Source: Candidatus Zambryskiibacteriota bacterium | GTDB taxonomy: Bacteria; Patescibacteriota; Minisyncoccia; Phycocordibacterales; Zambryskibacteraceae | Length of the DNA: 13,503 nucleotides | Direction: 5' to 3' | NCBI GenBank assembly: GCA_024654145.1 | Contig: JANLIM010000043.1 | Location: forward strand, 1-13,503 | Shown: positions 6,739-12,524 of the stretch, piece by piece | Position numbering within the stretch: the first letter of the stretch is position 1 | How the letters are laid out: every line of letters begins with the position of its first letter | Notes under the pieces: generated by a model | The model's database searches: none | What the model saw: only the letters and a program-made list of their open reading frames with translations | What the model was told of the DNA's origin: nothing | Made by a program: the position numbers and the translations under genes

Positions 6739-6745
6739 TATAATA
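6739..6745. promoter_or_regulatory. Overlapping divergent -10 boxes between cupredoxin and heme protein
   Basis: The plus-strand TATAAT (6739-6744) is followed by AAATTA and ATG at 6751. The minus-strand TATTAT (6740-6745) is followed by AAACC and ATG at 6734. The two boxes share five base pairs, so polymerase can occupy only one at a time; the two genes would be expressed in competition or kept in balance. Confidence 0.6.
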
Positions 6746-6750
6746 AATTA

Positions 6751-7362
6751 ATGTCTAAACACCTTGTAATAATCTTTGCGACCCTTGCTGTTATTGTACC
6801 CATTTTCTTCCGTATAAGAAACGTACCATGGAACCCTTCCCTACTTACTGATGGAAATGCTCTCTTGGCCTACCTTTTCCCCTTTTTCGGGCTTCTAGCT
6901 TTTACTCTACTTTGGCTCCATGCTATGAGCGGTGTCTTTGAAGAGTGGCTTAGGGAGAAATTTGAGTTTGATAAATTTGTGCATTGGACGGCTATTATCA
7001 TTCTCGTTTCTATGATTCTCCACGTTCTTATGCTCCTCGTGATCACCCGCTTTAATATTTCGTCCCTTTTTGAACACAACCCCGCAGCTATTTTTTTAGG
7101 TATTGTTGGGTTTGTCTTACTTCTTACTTATGATGTGGGGAAAATATTTAGAAGTCGAGAATTTTTTGTCCGACATTGGGATAAGACTCTTGTTGTCAGC
7201 ACGATAGGATTCATTTTTATATTCTTCCACTCTCTTATGATTGGAAGCGACCTCCAGCAGGGCTTTATGAGATGGCTGTGGATCTTCTATGGAGTTACGG
7301 CAATTTTGGCTACGATCTATACCTACGGGATCAAGAGATTTACTAAACGATCGTCTCACTGA
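6751..7362 (+). CDS. Ferric-reductase-like transmembrane heme protein
   Basis: A 203-residue integral membrane protein with about six hydrophobic helices. Heme-ligand candidates sit at H78 and H91 in one helix (13 apart, FVHWTAI...ILHVLML) and H142 and H160 around the next pair (VRHWDK, FIFFHSL), matching the bis-heme four-helix pattern of ferric reductase / cytochrome b-like domains. No FAD or NAD domain follows, so it is the membrane component alone. The frame is open far upstream (to 6490), but that stretch lies antisense to the cupredoxin gene. ATG 6751 is preferred because TATAAT lies exactly 6 nt before it and the protein then starts with a normal membrane segment. The 3' end overlaps the convergent pseudouridine synthase gene by 20 bp. 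It probably works with the cupredoxin. Confidence 0.8.
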   Translation: MSKHLVIIFATLAVIVPIFFRIRNVPWNPSLLTDGNALLAYLFPFFGLLAFTLLWLHAMSGVFEEWLREKFEFDKFVHWTAIIILVSMILHVLMLLVITRFNISSLFEHNPAAIFLGIVGFVLLLTYDVGKIFRSREFFVRHWDKTLVVSTIGFIFIFFHSLMIGSDLQQGFMRWLWIFYGVTAILATIYTYGIKRFTKRSSH

Positions 7363-8062
7363 GCCCTAAAGAACCAAGAAAGACTTTAAGCTCATCCCTT
7401 TCTATGTTTCTAGTTTCATTTTCCTTCAGGCTATCGATTTCGATATTCATCACTCTCACTCTTTTGAGAGTATCCACTTCCTGAAAAAGTGCGGCACACA
7501 TGCGCCTAATTTGGCGGTTTTTGCCTTCTGTAAGGATGATTTTAAATTTCTTCTCGCCTAGAATTTCTACTTTGCATGGCCGAGTAAGCTCCTCTCCAAT
7601 TCTCACTCCAGACTCCATCTTTTGTTTGAAACTCGCACGTAACTTGTCTTTAGTAGTTACCACATATTCCTTTTCATGATATGAATTTGGGCTCAGGAGC
7701 CTCTCGGTTATGCGACCATCATTTGTGAGTATGATAAGCCCACTAGAATCTTTGTCTAATCTACCTACTGGGAAAACACCTTTTGTAGCAACCTTGCCCG
7801 TTATTTCTTCCTCGTTTTCATCTGCAGAGTGAGTAACAACTCCACGAGGTTTATTGTAGGCGAGATAAATAAGTTTCTTTTTCTTACCGGCGCGGTAGCG
7901 TACCTCAACTTTATCTCCCTCGTTTACCTTCTCTCCCAACTTTGCCAGTCTCCCGTTTATAAAAACAGTGCCCTGCGAGACAAGCTCGTCTGCGCCCCTC
8001 CTGGTAGAGTGCTTTTCTTCCGCCAGGTATTTATTGATCCTTATTGGGAATTTCCTTTCTAT
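7343..8062 (-). CDS. Pseudouridine synthase (RsuA/RluB family) with S4 domain, probable AUA start
   Basis: It isomerises uridine to pseudouridine in rRNA. From 8062 it has 239 codons: an S4 RNA-binding domain (about 8-55, RINKYLAEEKHSTRRGADEL ... FINGR) and the catalytic domain with GRLDKDSSGLI, whose D103 is the catalytic Asp, plus the late motif KNRQIRRMC (181-189). The frame contains no ATG, GTG or TTG upstream of a TTG at 7939, which would delete most of the S4 domain. Two in-frame ATA codons exist: 8062, exactly 6 nt after an extended -10 (TGT-TATACT) as in the neighbours' leaderless genes, and 8044, 8 nt after an AAAGGA Shine-Dalgarno. I chose 8062; a sequence error or ATG-to-ATA mutation is the alternative. 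Confidence 0.85.
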   Translation of the reverse strand: MERKFPIRINKYLAEEKHSTRRGADELVSQGTVFINGRLAKLGEKVNEGDKVEVRYRAGKKKKLIYLAYNKPRGVVTHSADENEEEITGKVATKGVFPVGRLDKDSSGLIILTNDGRITERLLSPNSYHEKEYVVTTKDKLRASFKQKMESGVRIGEELTRPCKVEILGEKKFKIILTEGKNRQIRRMCAALFQEVDTLKRVRVMNIEIDSLKENETRNIERDELKVFLGSLGLSETIV

Positions 8063-8068
8063 CGCGCG

Positions 8069-8077
8069 AGTATAACA
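8069..8077 (-). promoter_or_regulatory. Extended -10 promoter of the pseudouridine synthase gene
   Basis: Minus-strand TGT-TATACT followed by CGCGCG and then ATA GAA AGG. The spacing is the same as at leaderless genes in this window, but the codon in the start position is ATA. Confidence 0.55.
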
Positions 8078-8120
8078 CGATAAATAGGTTATAATTAATC
8101 TATAAAACTAATTTAAATTT

Positions 8121-8195
8121 ATGGCCAAAGGAAATAACAGACAGCAAAAGAATAAAAAGAAACCTAAGAAAGCAAAGGAGGATAAAAAGAAATAA
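8121..8195 (+). CDS. 24-residue lysine-rich small protein
   Basis: The plus strand encodes a protein beginning MAKGNNRQQKNKKKPKK and ending with three lysines and TAA; more than half of its residues are Lys, Arg, Asn or Gln. It lies alone between the divergent pseudouridine synthase promoter and the convergent end of the sortase gene. TATAAT near 8088-8093 is a possible -10 giving a short AT-rich leader; there is no Shine-Dalgarno. Small all-basic proteins of this kind are plausible nucleic-acid binders, but no function can be assigned, and a chance frame in an A-rich stretch cannot be excluded. Confidence 0.5.
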   Translation: MAKGNNRQQKNKKKPKKAKEDKKK

Positions 8196-8201
8196 GACGA
8201 A

Positions 8202-8921
8202 TTAGTTAACTTTATCCGCAAAAACAACCAATCTTTTCAAGGAACTTCTGGCAATATCATTCCACTCACCTGTACAAGTTATGAGATTAAGATGTGCTAA
8301 TCCGTCGCTTGAGTTAAAGATCTCATACGCATCGTCATTGTATCCATACTCCCTAATGTCTCTCACAACAAAGGTAGTTGTGGTGCCATCACTCCCTTCT
8401 ACATAAATTTTGTCCCCTACTTTCACATTACCTAGATTGTCGAAAATTGCAGGTATATTGTCTCTCCATCCAGAGTGTCCATCTATAACAGCACTTCCCA
8501 CTTCTCCGGGCTTTACTCCGTACTTGTACCACCCTGCATTATCTGGCCCGGCCGGCGCATCCATGTTCCCACTTGAGGTAAGACCCACCTGTTCTACGTG
8601 AGCATCCACTCCTATACTTGGGATTCTTAGTCGTTTAGGTCCAGCTTGAGTTACTTGAGGTTGTGTCTTCTGCACAGTGGTCACTGTTGCAGACTGTGCA
8701 GCAGCCGCTAGAACTACAGGCGCAGCAGTTTTTGCCACCACTTTTTCCTCTTCAACCTCCAGCTCTTCTACAGGTAATTCGGATTCTATTGAAACTACAG
8801 CATTATTAACCTCAGCTTGCTCCTTACTATCAGAATAGAAAGTAGACACAGAATAGGCCGCAATTGCCAGTAAAGTAACTGCAATAATAATTTTAAGTTT
8901 GGAGGAAAGTACACTATTCAT
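8202..8921 (-). CDS. Sortase (class F-like), membrane anchored
   Basis: A 239-residue cysteine transpeptidase/protease at the outer face of the membrane. An N-terminal anchor (about residues 9-28) is followed by a low-complexity Glu- then Ala/Thr/Gln-rich spacer (about 38-95) and the sortase beta-barrel (about 98-239). The catalytic triad is visible: H149 in DGHSGW, C216 in LNLITCTG and R230 in KRLVVFA. The opening RLRIPSIGVDAHVEQVGL is typical of class F-like sortases. The frame begins at 8948, but the ATG at 8921 overlaps the upstream gene's stop in TATGAATAG and gives a normal anchor start, so I chose 8921. It is translationally coupled to the histidine-rich gene. No LPXTG-type substrate was found in this window. 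Confidence 0.88.
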   Translation of the reverse strand: MNSVLSSKLKIIIAVTLLAIAAYSVSTFYSDSKEQAEVNNAVVSIESELPVEELEVEEEKVVAKTAAPVVLAAAAQSATVTTVQKTQPQVTQAGPKRLRIPSIGVDAHVEQVGLTSSGNMDAPAGPDNAGWYKYGVKPGEVGSAVIDGHSGWRDNIPAIFDNLGNVKVGDKIYVEGSDGTTTTFVVRDIREYGYNDDAYEIFNSSDGLAHLNLITCTGEWNDIARSSLKRLVVFADKVN

Positions 8922-9357
8922 ACCTAAGTTCAATTTTATCGCCGTCATTCATCTGATAGCTCCCTAGCTCTGTATTCGCAACACCATTCACCGTCATTAC
9001 GACGTTCGCTCCGAGCGAATTTATATCTTTTCCCCAGCTATCGAAGAATTTACCAAGAGTTGTGTCACCATTCCGAACTATACCGCCAAACTCAAGATGA
9101 ATAATTCCATCTACTGCATCGTCGTGAGTGTGGATGGGAGACATGCCCATTGGCAAAGAAGAGTATTGTCCGCCAATACCAACATTAGCAGGAATCTTCT
9201 GCTCTTCTCCACCAATATACACCTTAAGAATAGGGTGCCAGTGCAAACCACTTTGTGAAATTATTTCTGGATCTTGAGATTGCATAGTTTTAGACCACCA
9301 AATACTTCCACCCAGTAAAACTGCTATAACTCCTGCCCCAATTAATATGTTTTTCAT
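8914..9357 (-). CDS. Membrane-anchored histidine-rich protein, possible metal binding
   Basis: A 147-residue protein with an N-terminal anchor (about residues 4-21) and an exported domain. Conserved-looking His clusters are LHWHP (H39, H41), SPIHTHDD (H76, H78) and IIHLEF (H87), together with IPANVGIG and TLGKFFDSWGK. The pattern is known from uncharacterised envelope proteins and suggests binding of copper or another metal, but that is inference. It is the first gene of an operon with the sortase, overlapping it by 8 bp; whether the sortase acts on it is unknown, since no sorting motif is seen. An extended -10 (TGT-TATAAT, 9369-9377) ends 11 nt before the ATG. Confidence 0.72.
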   Translation of the reverse strand: MKNILIGAGVIAVLLGGSIWWSKTMQSQDPEIISQSGLHWHPILKVYIGGEEQKIPANVGIGGQYSSLPMGMSPIHTHDDAVDGIIHLEFGGIVRNGDTTLGKFFDSWGKDINSLGANVVMTVNGVANTELGSYQMNDGDKIELRYE

Positions 9358-9368
9358 AGTTGGGCTTT

Positions 9369-9377
9369 ATTATAACA
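9369..9377 (-). promoter_or_regulatory. Extended -10 promoter of the histidine-rich/sortase operon
   Basis: Minus-strand TGT-TATAAT, a perfect extended -10, 11 nt before the ATG at 9357. The predicted leader is only about 4-5 nt, with no room for a Shine-Dalgarno site. Confidence 0.65.
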
Positions 9378-9400
9378 AATAACGATAGTAAAATACTCAC

Positions 9401-9439
9401 ATGGCTTACCCAGAATTCACACTAGAAAGACACGTATAG
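9401..9439 (+). pseudogene. 12-codon micro-ORF, possible 5' remnant of a gene
   Basis: ATG with MAYPEFTLERHV and a TAG. It sits exactly 6 nt after a TAAAAT -10 (9389-9394), like the leaderless genes here, and the frame ends 9 bp before the REP-like inverted repeat at 9449. It may be the beginning of a gene whose remainder was lost on insertion of the repeat. The evidence is thin; a chance ORF is a fair alternative. Confidence 0.25.
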
Positions 9440-9448
9440 AATTGAATT

Positions 9449-9520
9449 AATGGGGTCAGGTACCTTTTTTAGATATCTTAGTCATAGTTAAATTATAACT
9501 TAATGGTACCTGACCCCATT
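9449..9520. repeat. REP/MITE-like inverted repeat with TGGGGTCAGGTACC arms
   Basis: Perfect 16-bp arms AATGGGGTCAGGTACC (9449-9464) and its complement (9505-9520) enclose 40 bp that include a T run and small AT-rich inverted repeats. TGGGGTCAGGTACC-type termini are known from palindromic repeats tied to RAYT/REP transposases in environmental bacteria; no transposase is present here, so this would be a non-autonomous copy. It lies between the sortase operon and the cassette-like array. Confidence 0.75.
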
Positions 9521-9555
9521 TTCCCCACCTAACATTTTCGCCTTATTGTGGGAAT

Positions 9556-10017
9556 CTAAGCAATCTGGCTCTTAGGCCTATATTCCATTAAATCTTGCTT
9601 TTCAGTCTTGCCATTTTCCCTAAACCCCAGATTTTTATAGAAAGAAATAGCACGTTTATTAGCATGATGGACTTCAAGAGTAATAGGGATTCTCGTGGTT
9701 TCAGATTCAGCAATAAGATCTTTTAAAATTGCAGTTCCAATACCCTTACCTTGAAATTCAGGCAGGATCTGAATTCCACCAATGTAGATAGAGTTTGGAG
9801 ATCTTACAATTCTTAAGCGTCCAACATCCTTTCCTGCAAACTGGATGACCTGTATTTTCTCCGGTTCGAACTTCTTCAGATATTCTGCAAACTCTTTATC
9901 GTAATCAAGGGCAGTTCTGGAAATCGAGGAGGTTGGCTTCATGGCCTCGATCTTTACATGGAAAAGAAACTTTGCGTCTTTCGCTTCCGATGTTCTTAAT
10001 GTGTATTTTGAATTCAT
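9556..10017 (-). CDS. GNAT-family N-acetyltransferase (array copy 1)
   Basis: A 153-residue acetyltransferase of unknown substrate. Acetyl-CoA motif A is QGKGIG (89-94) after the strand IYIGGIQILPEF; motif B NKRAISFYKNLGFRENG is at about 120-136. The N-terminus YTLRTSEAKDAKFLFHVKIEAMKP is typical of the fold. It is closely related to the second GNAT at 13218-13503: about four of five aligned residues are identical from GRLRIVRSP onwards, so one arose by duplication or the two were acquired as related cassettes. A dispersed repeat copy (10057-10116) lies 39 bp upstream. TACAAT ends one base before the ATG, too close to serve as the -10 for this start, so the promoter is unclear. Confidence 0.88.
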   Translation of the reverse strand: MNSKYTLRTSEAKDAKFLFHVKIEAMKPTSSISRTALDYDKEFAEYLKKFEPEKIQVIQFAGKDVGRLRIVRSPNSIYIGGIQILPEFQGKGIGTAILKDLIAESETTRIPITLEVHHANKRAISFYKNLGFRENGKTEKQDLMEYRPKSQIA

Positions 10018-10056
10018 GATTGTATGTTTCTCGGAGTCCGAACCTATCTCACGTTT

Positions 10057-10116
10057 GCTGACCGTCTGCTTGCCATGCCGTAGCTTTATGCGGAGGATGG
10101 GTGCGAAGTTGGAACC
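10057..10116. repeat. Array repeat copy 1 (long form, 60 bp)
   Basis: Plus strand begins GCTGACCGTCTGC and ends GTGCGAAGTTGGAACC, with the extra internal part GCCATGCCGTAGCTTTATGC between. It lies between the GNAT start (10017) and the end of the Cys-rich protein gene (10158). Confidence 0.85.
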
Positions 10117-10157
10117 TTTTACTCTTGACGTTTATAGTTTTGTAATTATTTCATCCA

Positions 10158-10829
10158 TTATCTAATACCTGTGTCGCAAGAAACGGTTGTGACTGTATAG
10201 GAGTTAGCTCTCACTTCAATAACCTCACCTTTAGCACAAGAAGGCATGATGGGACCACCTGGTGCGGAGCGGATAAGATAATAGCCTGGAGAGACAGCAA
10301 TGCTAAATTTTCCTTGAGCATCGGAACTAAACGATTTCACAATACTCACTCCATCTGCGGTAGTCAGGACTAGATTAGTTTTAAATGGCTTGTCATCACA
10401 CTCTGAATCTGGTGGATCTTGTACTACTGGGCAGGTAGGTCCAAGCATGACAATGCCTCTCACACCGCTACCAGATGCAGGTGTTGGACAAACGAACTCA
10501 CACTTGGGTCCACTGCGGCCGACATATGAGCCGTCCGGGCACTGCATGGCATCCATAGTACAGGTGACGGGACTACCTCCATTTCCGCCTCCAGTATTAT
10601 TCGGTGGAATGATAGGGTCAGAGATTCCTCTGATGAAGTTTCTCCCATCTGGGGTTCTACACTGCTCTGGGTAGGATTCCATAATGGGATAGCCTGCGTC
10701 TCTGCACTCCCCAAATGTCGTGATCACTACTACGGGAGCTACTGCTTTATCCTTAGCCCCATAATAAAGCCCAGCAGAAGCCAAAGCTAACACAAGAAGA
10801 AGGATAGCTATTCTAAGCTTGTTTGTCAT
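10158..10829 (-). CDS. Exported Cys-rich protein with carboxypeptidase-regulatory-like domain
   Basis: A 223-residue exported protein of unknown role. A signal or anchor segment (about residues 5-25) is followed by two Cys-containing motifs: FGECRDAGYPIMESYPEQC-RTPDGRNF (about 39-67) and CTMDAMQCPDGSYVGRSGPKC (about 89-109), both recurrent in envelope proteins of these bacteria. The C-terminal 100 residues (GVRGIVMLGPTCPV ... TTADGVSIVKSF ... GKFSIAVSPGYYLI) look like a beta-sandwich of the carboxypeptidase regulatory / SdrD-B type. ATG 10829 is chosen over ATG 10835 because it is 6 nt after an extended -10 (TGA-TACAAT, 10836-10844). It sits alone between two array repeats, in the same orientation as the other array genes. 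Confidence 0.78.
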   Translation of the reverse strand: MTNKLRIAILLLVLALASAGLYYGAKDKAVAPVVVITTFGECRDAGYPIMESYPEQCRTPDGRNFIRGISDPIIPPNNTGGGNGGSPVTCTMDAMQCPDGSYVGRSGPKCEFVCPTPASGSGVRGIVMLGPTCPVVQDPPDSECDDKPFKTNLVLTTADGVSIVKSFSSDAQGKFSIAVSPGYYLIRSAPGGPIMPSCAKGEVIEVRANSYTVTTVSCDTGIR

Positions 10830-10835
10830 ACCCAT

Positions 10836-10844
10836 ATTGTATCA
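10836..10844 (-). promoter_or_regulatory. Extended -10 promoter of the Cys-rich protein gene
   Basis: Minus-strand TGA-TACAAT, then ATGGGT and ATG. The second ATG is at leaderless spacing; the first would lie upstream of the transcription start. Confidence 0.55.
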
Positions 10845-10859
10845 CTCTGTAATTGACGA

Positions 10860-10887
10860 GCTGGCCGTCTGGTGCGAAGTTGGAACC
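10860..10887. repeat. Array repeat copy 2 (short form, 28 bp)
   Basis: Plus strand GCTGGCCGTCTG joined directly to GTGCGAAGTTGGAACC. It starts 8 bp after the stop of the kinase gene when read in gene direction, and the promoter of the next gene follows it. Confidence 0.88.
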
Positions 10888-10895
10888 TTTTTAAC

Positions 10896-11525
10896 TCAGG
10901 AACTTAAGTAGGTAACCACCTCCTCCACCTTCTTATTAAAATCTCCATCCATATTAAAGGTAGGCATATTAAGCTCCCCTGCTTCCTTTAGAGTCCTGCT
11001 TCCAAAAACACTTATCGACCTTGCTACTTTAGAAAAGATTGTCTGGTCTTCCGTATTTTTAAGAAGCCAATCTCCTGGATCTACATTTTTCTTTATGCCT
11101 GATTCTACATCTTCTTCATCCTGTTTATATAAAAAAACGGGCTTGATGCTTTTTTTAACATCTTCATCTAGTTCAGATAATAGCTGCGGAGTAATTTGGT
11201 AACCCTCCAAAATAAAATCTTGTTCATCATGAGCGGCATATTTTATAAAAGCCTTCAATCCTGGCCAGATAGATTGAGCTTGGGTGTAATAGAACTCGGT
11301 AATTTCTTCTGGCGAATAGTTCGTGTATCTAAAATCATTAGAGGGATTCTTATCACGAATTGCACTCAATGGAAATTTAGCATCCAATTCATCCTCTGAA
11401 ATATACTGAAACACCACAGCACCTAGGTAGTCCGCAGGAAACCAGGGAATACTAGTTTTTTGAGTTAAAGCTCTAGCAACTCTAGTTTTTCCACAACGAG
11501 GTGAACCTCCAATCAGATAAATCAT
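10896..11525 (-). CDS. P-loop kinase-like protein
   Basis: A 209-residue cytoplasmic protein with an N-terminal Walker A, IGGSPRCGKTRVARAL (P-loop GSPRCGKT at about 7-14), directly at the start, as in small-molecule kinases of the adenylate/shikimate/2-phosphoglycerate kinase-like group. A second conserved-looking block is QDFILEGYQITPQLL (about 102-116), which may carry the Walker B acidic residue, and a later KNVDPGDWLLKN. The substrate is unknown; a zeta-toxin-like kinase is a weaker alternative and no antitoxin gene is adjacent. The extended -10 TGA-TATAGT (11532-11540) ends 6 nt before the ATG. It stands alone between repeat copies 2 and 3, as an array gene. Confidence 0.72.
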   Translation of the reverse strand: MIYLIGGSPRCGKTRVARALTQKTSIPWFPADYLGAVVFQYISEDELDAKFPLSAIRDKNPSNDFRYTNYSPEEITEFYYTQAQSIWPGLKAFIKYAAHDEQDFILEGYQITPQLLSELDEDVKKSIKPVFLYKQDEEDVESGIKKNVDPGDWLLKNTEDQTIFSKVARSISVFGSRTLKEAGELNMPTFNMDGDFNKKVEEVVTYLSS

Positions 11526-11531
11526 ATATAG

Positions 11532-11540
11532 ACTATATCA
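11532..11540 (-). promoter_or_regulatory. Extended -10 promoter of the kinase gene
   Basis: Minus-strand TGA-TATAGT followed by CTATAT and ATG at 11525, predicting a leaderless mRNA. Confidence 0.55.
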
Positions 11541-11549
11541 AATTTACGA

Positions 11550-11578
11550 GCTGGCTACTCAAGTGCGAAGTTGGAAAC
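11550..11578. repeat. Array repeat copy 3 (diverged short form)
   Basis: Plus strand GCTGGCTACTCAA then GTGCGAAGTTGGAAAC. The right block is nearly intact, the left is diverged. It lies between the kinase gene and the terminator of the small membrane protein gene. Confidence 0.78.
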
Positions 11579-11592
11579 ATTAAAACAGAAAA

Positions 11593-11643
11593 CCCGCCAC
11601 CGATACAGCTGACAGAGGATTCCTGTCGCTGACCAGTGACGGG
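11593..11643 (-). terminator. Intrinsic terminator of the small membrane protein gene
   Basis: Outer arms CCCGCCAC / GTGACGGG (one mismatch) enclose an inner stem CAGC-GACAG / CTGTC-A-GCTG. On the minus strand it is followed by TTTTCTGTTTTA. It starts about 20 bp after the stop at 11666. Confidence 0.85.
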
Positions 11644-11665
11644 TGTGGCTAGAGCCATTTTAAGA

Positions 11666-11908
11666 CTAAGCCTTAACCTTAATCTCGACAGTAAAGAGTC
11701 GCAGAATATCCACAACTCCCTGAAACGACATGCCGAGTAGAAAGATTACGTAAACAGCGAGAGTGGTGTAGCCAATTGCCTGCCCCGGCGATATAGCCCC
11801 ACTCAAGCACTGTGCCGCCCACCAGCCCGCCATCATTCCCATGACCAACACCGACATCCTAGAGCACGACTTGGTGCCGTACATGTGGAGCATTCTATTT
11901 ACTGTCAT
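11666..11908 (-). CDS. Small two-helix membrane protein, unknown function
   Basis: An 80-residue protein with two hydrophobic segments (about residues 19-38, MSVLVMGMMAGWWAAQCLSG, and about 45-66, IGYTTLAVYVIFLLGMSFQG) and a basic end EIKVKA. I recognise no family; holin-like or regulatory membrane peptides have this size, but nothing specific supports either. It is a complete expression unit: TTGACA-N17-TAATAA promoter, leader, a purine-rich Shine-Dalgarno (GGAAGG) 9 nt before ATG, and a strong terminator. This differs from the leaderless genes nearby and suggests independent acquisition. Confidence 0.72.
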   Translation of the reverse strand: MTVNRMLHMYGTKSCSRMSVLVMGMMAGWWAAQCLSGAISPGQAIGYTTLAVYVIFLLGMSFQGVVDILRLFTVEIKVKA

Positions 11909-11935
11909 GTAAATCTTCCTTCCTTTCCTTCTATA

Positions 11936-11964
11936 TTATTAGAACATTAAGTAGACATTGTCAA
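11936..11964 (-). promoter_or_regulatory. Canonical promoter TTGACA-N17-TAATAA
   Basis: -35 TTGACA (11959-11964), a 17-bp spacer, and -10 TAATAA (11936-11941), reading to the left toward 11908. A housekeeping-type promoter of near-ideal form, starting 5 bp after array repeat copy 4. Confidence 0.82.
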
Positions 11965-11969
11965 GTGTT

Positions 11970-11997
11970 GCTGGCCGTGTGGTGCGAAGTTAGAACC
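11970..11997. repeat. Array repeat copy 4 (short form, 28 bp)
   Basis: Plus strand GCTGGCCGTGTG then GTGCGAAGTTAGAACC; one base different from copy 5 over 28 bp. It separates the terminator of the 77-residue gene from the promoter of the membrane protein gene. Confidence 0.88.
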
Positions 11998-12033
11998 TAT
12001 TTCATAAAAAATAGGCTATAGATTAATAAGAAA

Positions 12034-12078
12034 AGTCTCGTCAGGTAACGGCCTAATAAGACCTTTCCTAACGAGACT
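12034..12078 (-). terminator. Intrinsic terminator of the 77-residue gene
   Basis: Arms AGTCTCGT / ACGAGACT with an additional AGG/CCT step after a mismatch. On the minus strand it is followed by TTTTCTTATT. It lies just downstream of the stop at 12092. Confidence 0.82.
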
Positions 12079-12091
12079 ATTAACGTCGCGT

Positions 12092-12325
12092 TTAAATCTG
12101 CACGTAGGCGCCTTGCAAATCACTCTTAAGGGCAAAAAGTTCTCGCCCGCGTAGTGATACCTCCACTACCTCATATTCCTTGCTGAAACTGTGGAGGGTT
12201 ACCTTCTCACTCCTCGACTTGCCCAAATCGAGAACGGTTCCCACAGCAAAAGTATCCGCCAGCACGAAATTGTTTCCCGTTCTCTGAACCAATACGTCAA
12301 GTTGCTTTGTCAGCCGAATCCGCAT
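12092..12325 (-). CDS. 77-residue protein of unknown function
   Basis: A small soluble, mostly beta-predicted protein (begins MRIRLTKQLDVLVQRTGNN, ends QGAYVQI) with many charged residues, no cysteine and no membrane segment. I do not recognise a family. Evidence that it is real: TTGACG-N17-TATAAA promoter, a 55-nt leader, a strong GGAGG Shine-Dalgarno directly before the ATG, and a terminator right after the stop. It is flanked by repeat copies 4 and 5, which are almost identical, so the unit looks like one exchangeable cassette. Confidence 0.7.
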   Translation of the reverse strand: MRIRLTKQLDVLVQRTGNNFVLADTFAVGTVLDLGKSRSEKVTLHSFSKEYEVVEVSLRGRELFALKSDLQGAYVQI

Positions 12326-12386
12326 TCACCCTCCTCGAACGCTCCAAACTCATTCTTGATAAGATTACGGTAATGTTCTAGGTATT

Positions 12387-12415
12387 TTTATATAACTTAT
12401 TGAAATATTCGTCAA
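12387..12415 (-). promoter_or_regulatory. Canonical promoter TTGACG-N17-TATAAA
   Basis: -35 at 12410-12415, a 17-bp spacer, and -10 at 12387-12392, reading left toward the 77-residue gene. It begins 5 bp after array repeat copy 5. Confidence 0.78.
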
Positions 12416-12420
12416 CTCTA

Positions 12421-12448
12421 GCTGGCCGTGTGGTGCGAAGTTGGAACC
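12421..12448. repeat. Array repeat copy 5 (short form, 28 bp)
   Basis: Plus strand GCTGGCCGTGTG then GTGCGAAGTTGGAACC, the closest to the consensus of the six copies. It lies between a promoter on its left and the terminator of the interrupted gene on its right. Confidence 0.9.
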
Positions 12449-12477
12449 GTTTTGAATCAAATTCATACAAAATGAAA

Positions 12478-12522
12478 GGGCTGGCGAAGGGTTCGCGTTT
12501 CCGCCAACCCTTCCACCAGCCC
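12478..12522 (-). terminator. Intrinsic terminator of the interrupted gene
   Basis: Two-part stem GGGCTGG + AAGGGTT with complements AACCCTT + CCAGCCC. On the minus strand it is followed by TTTCATTTTG. It begins 2 bp after the stop codon at 12525. Confidence 0.88.
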
Positions 12523-12524
12523 CA

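Noticed and set aside
6490..6750. N-terminal extension of the ferric-reductase-like protein
   Set aside because: It lies wholly antisense to the cupredoxin gene; TATAAT at 6 nt before ATG 6751 gives a better start.
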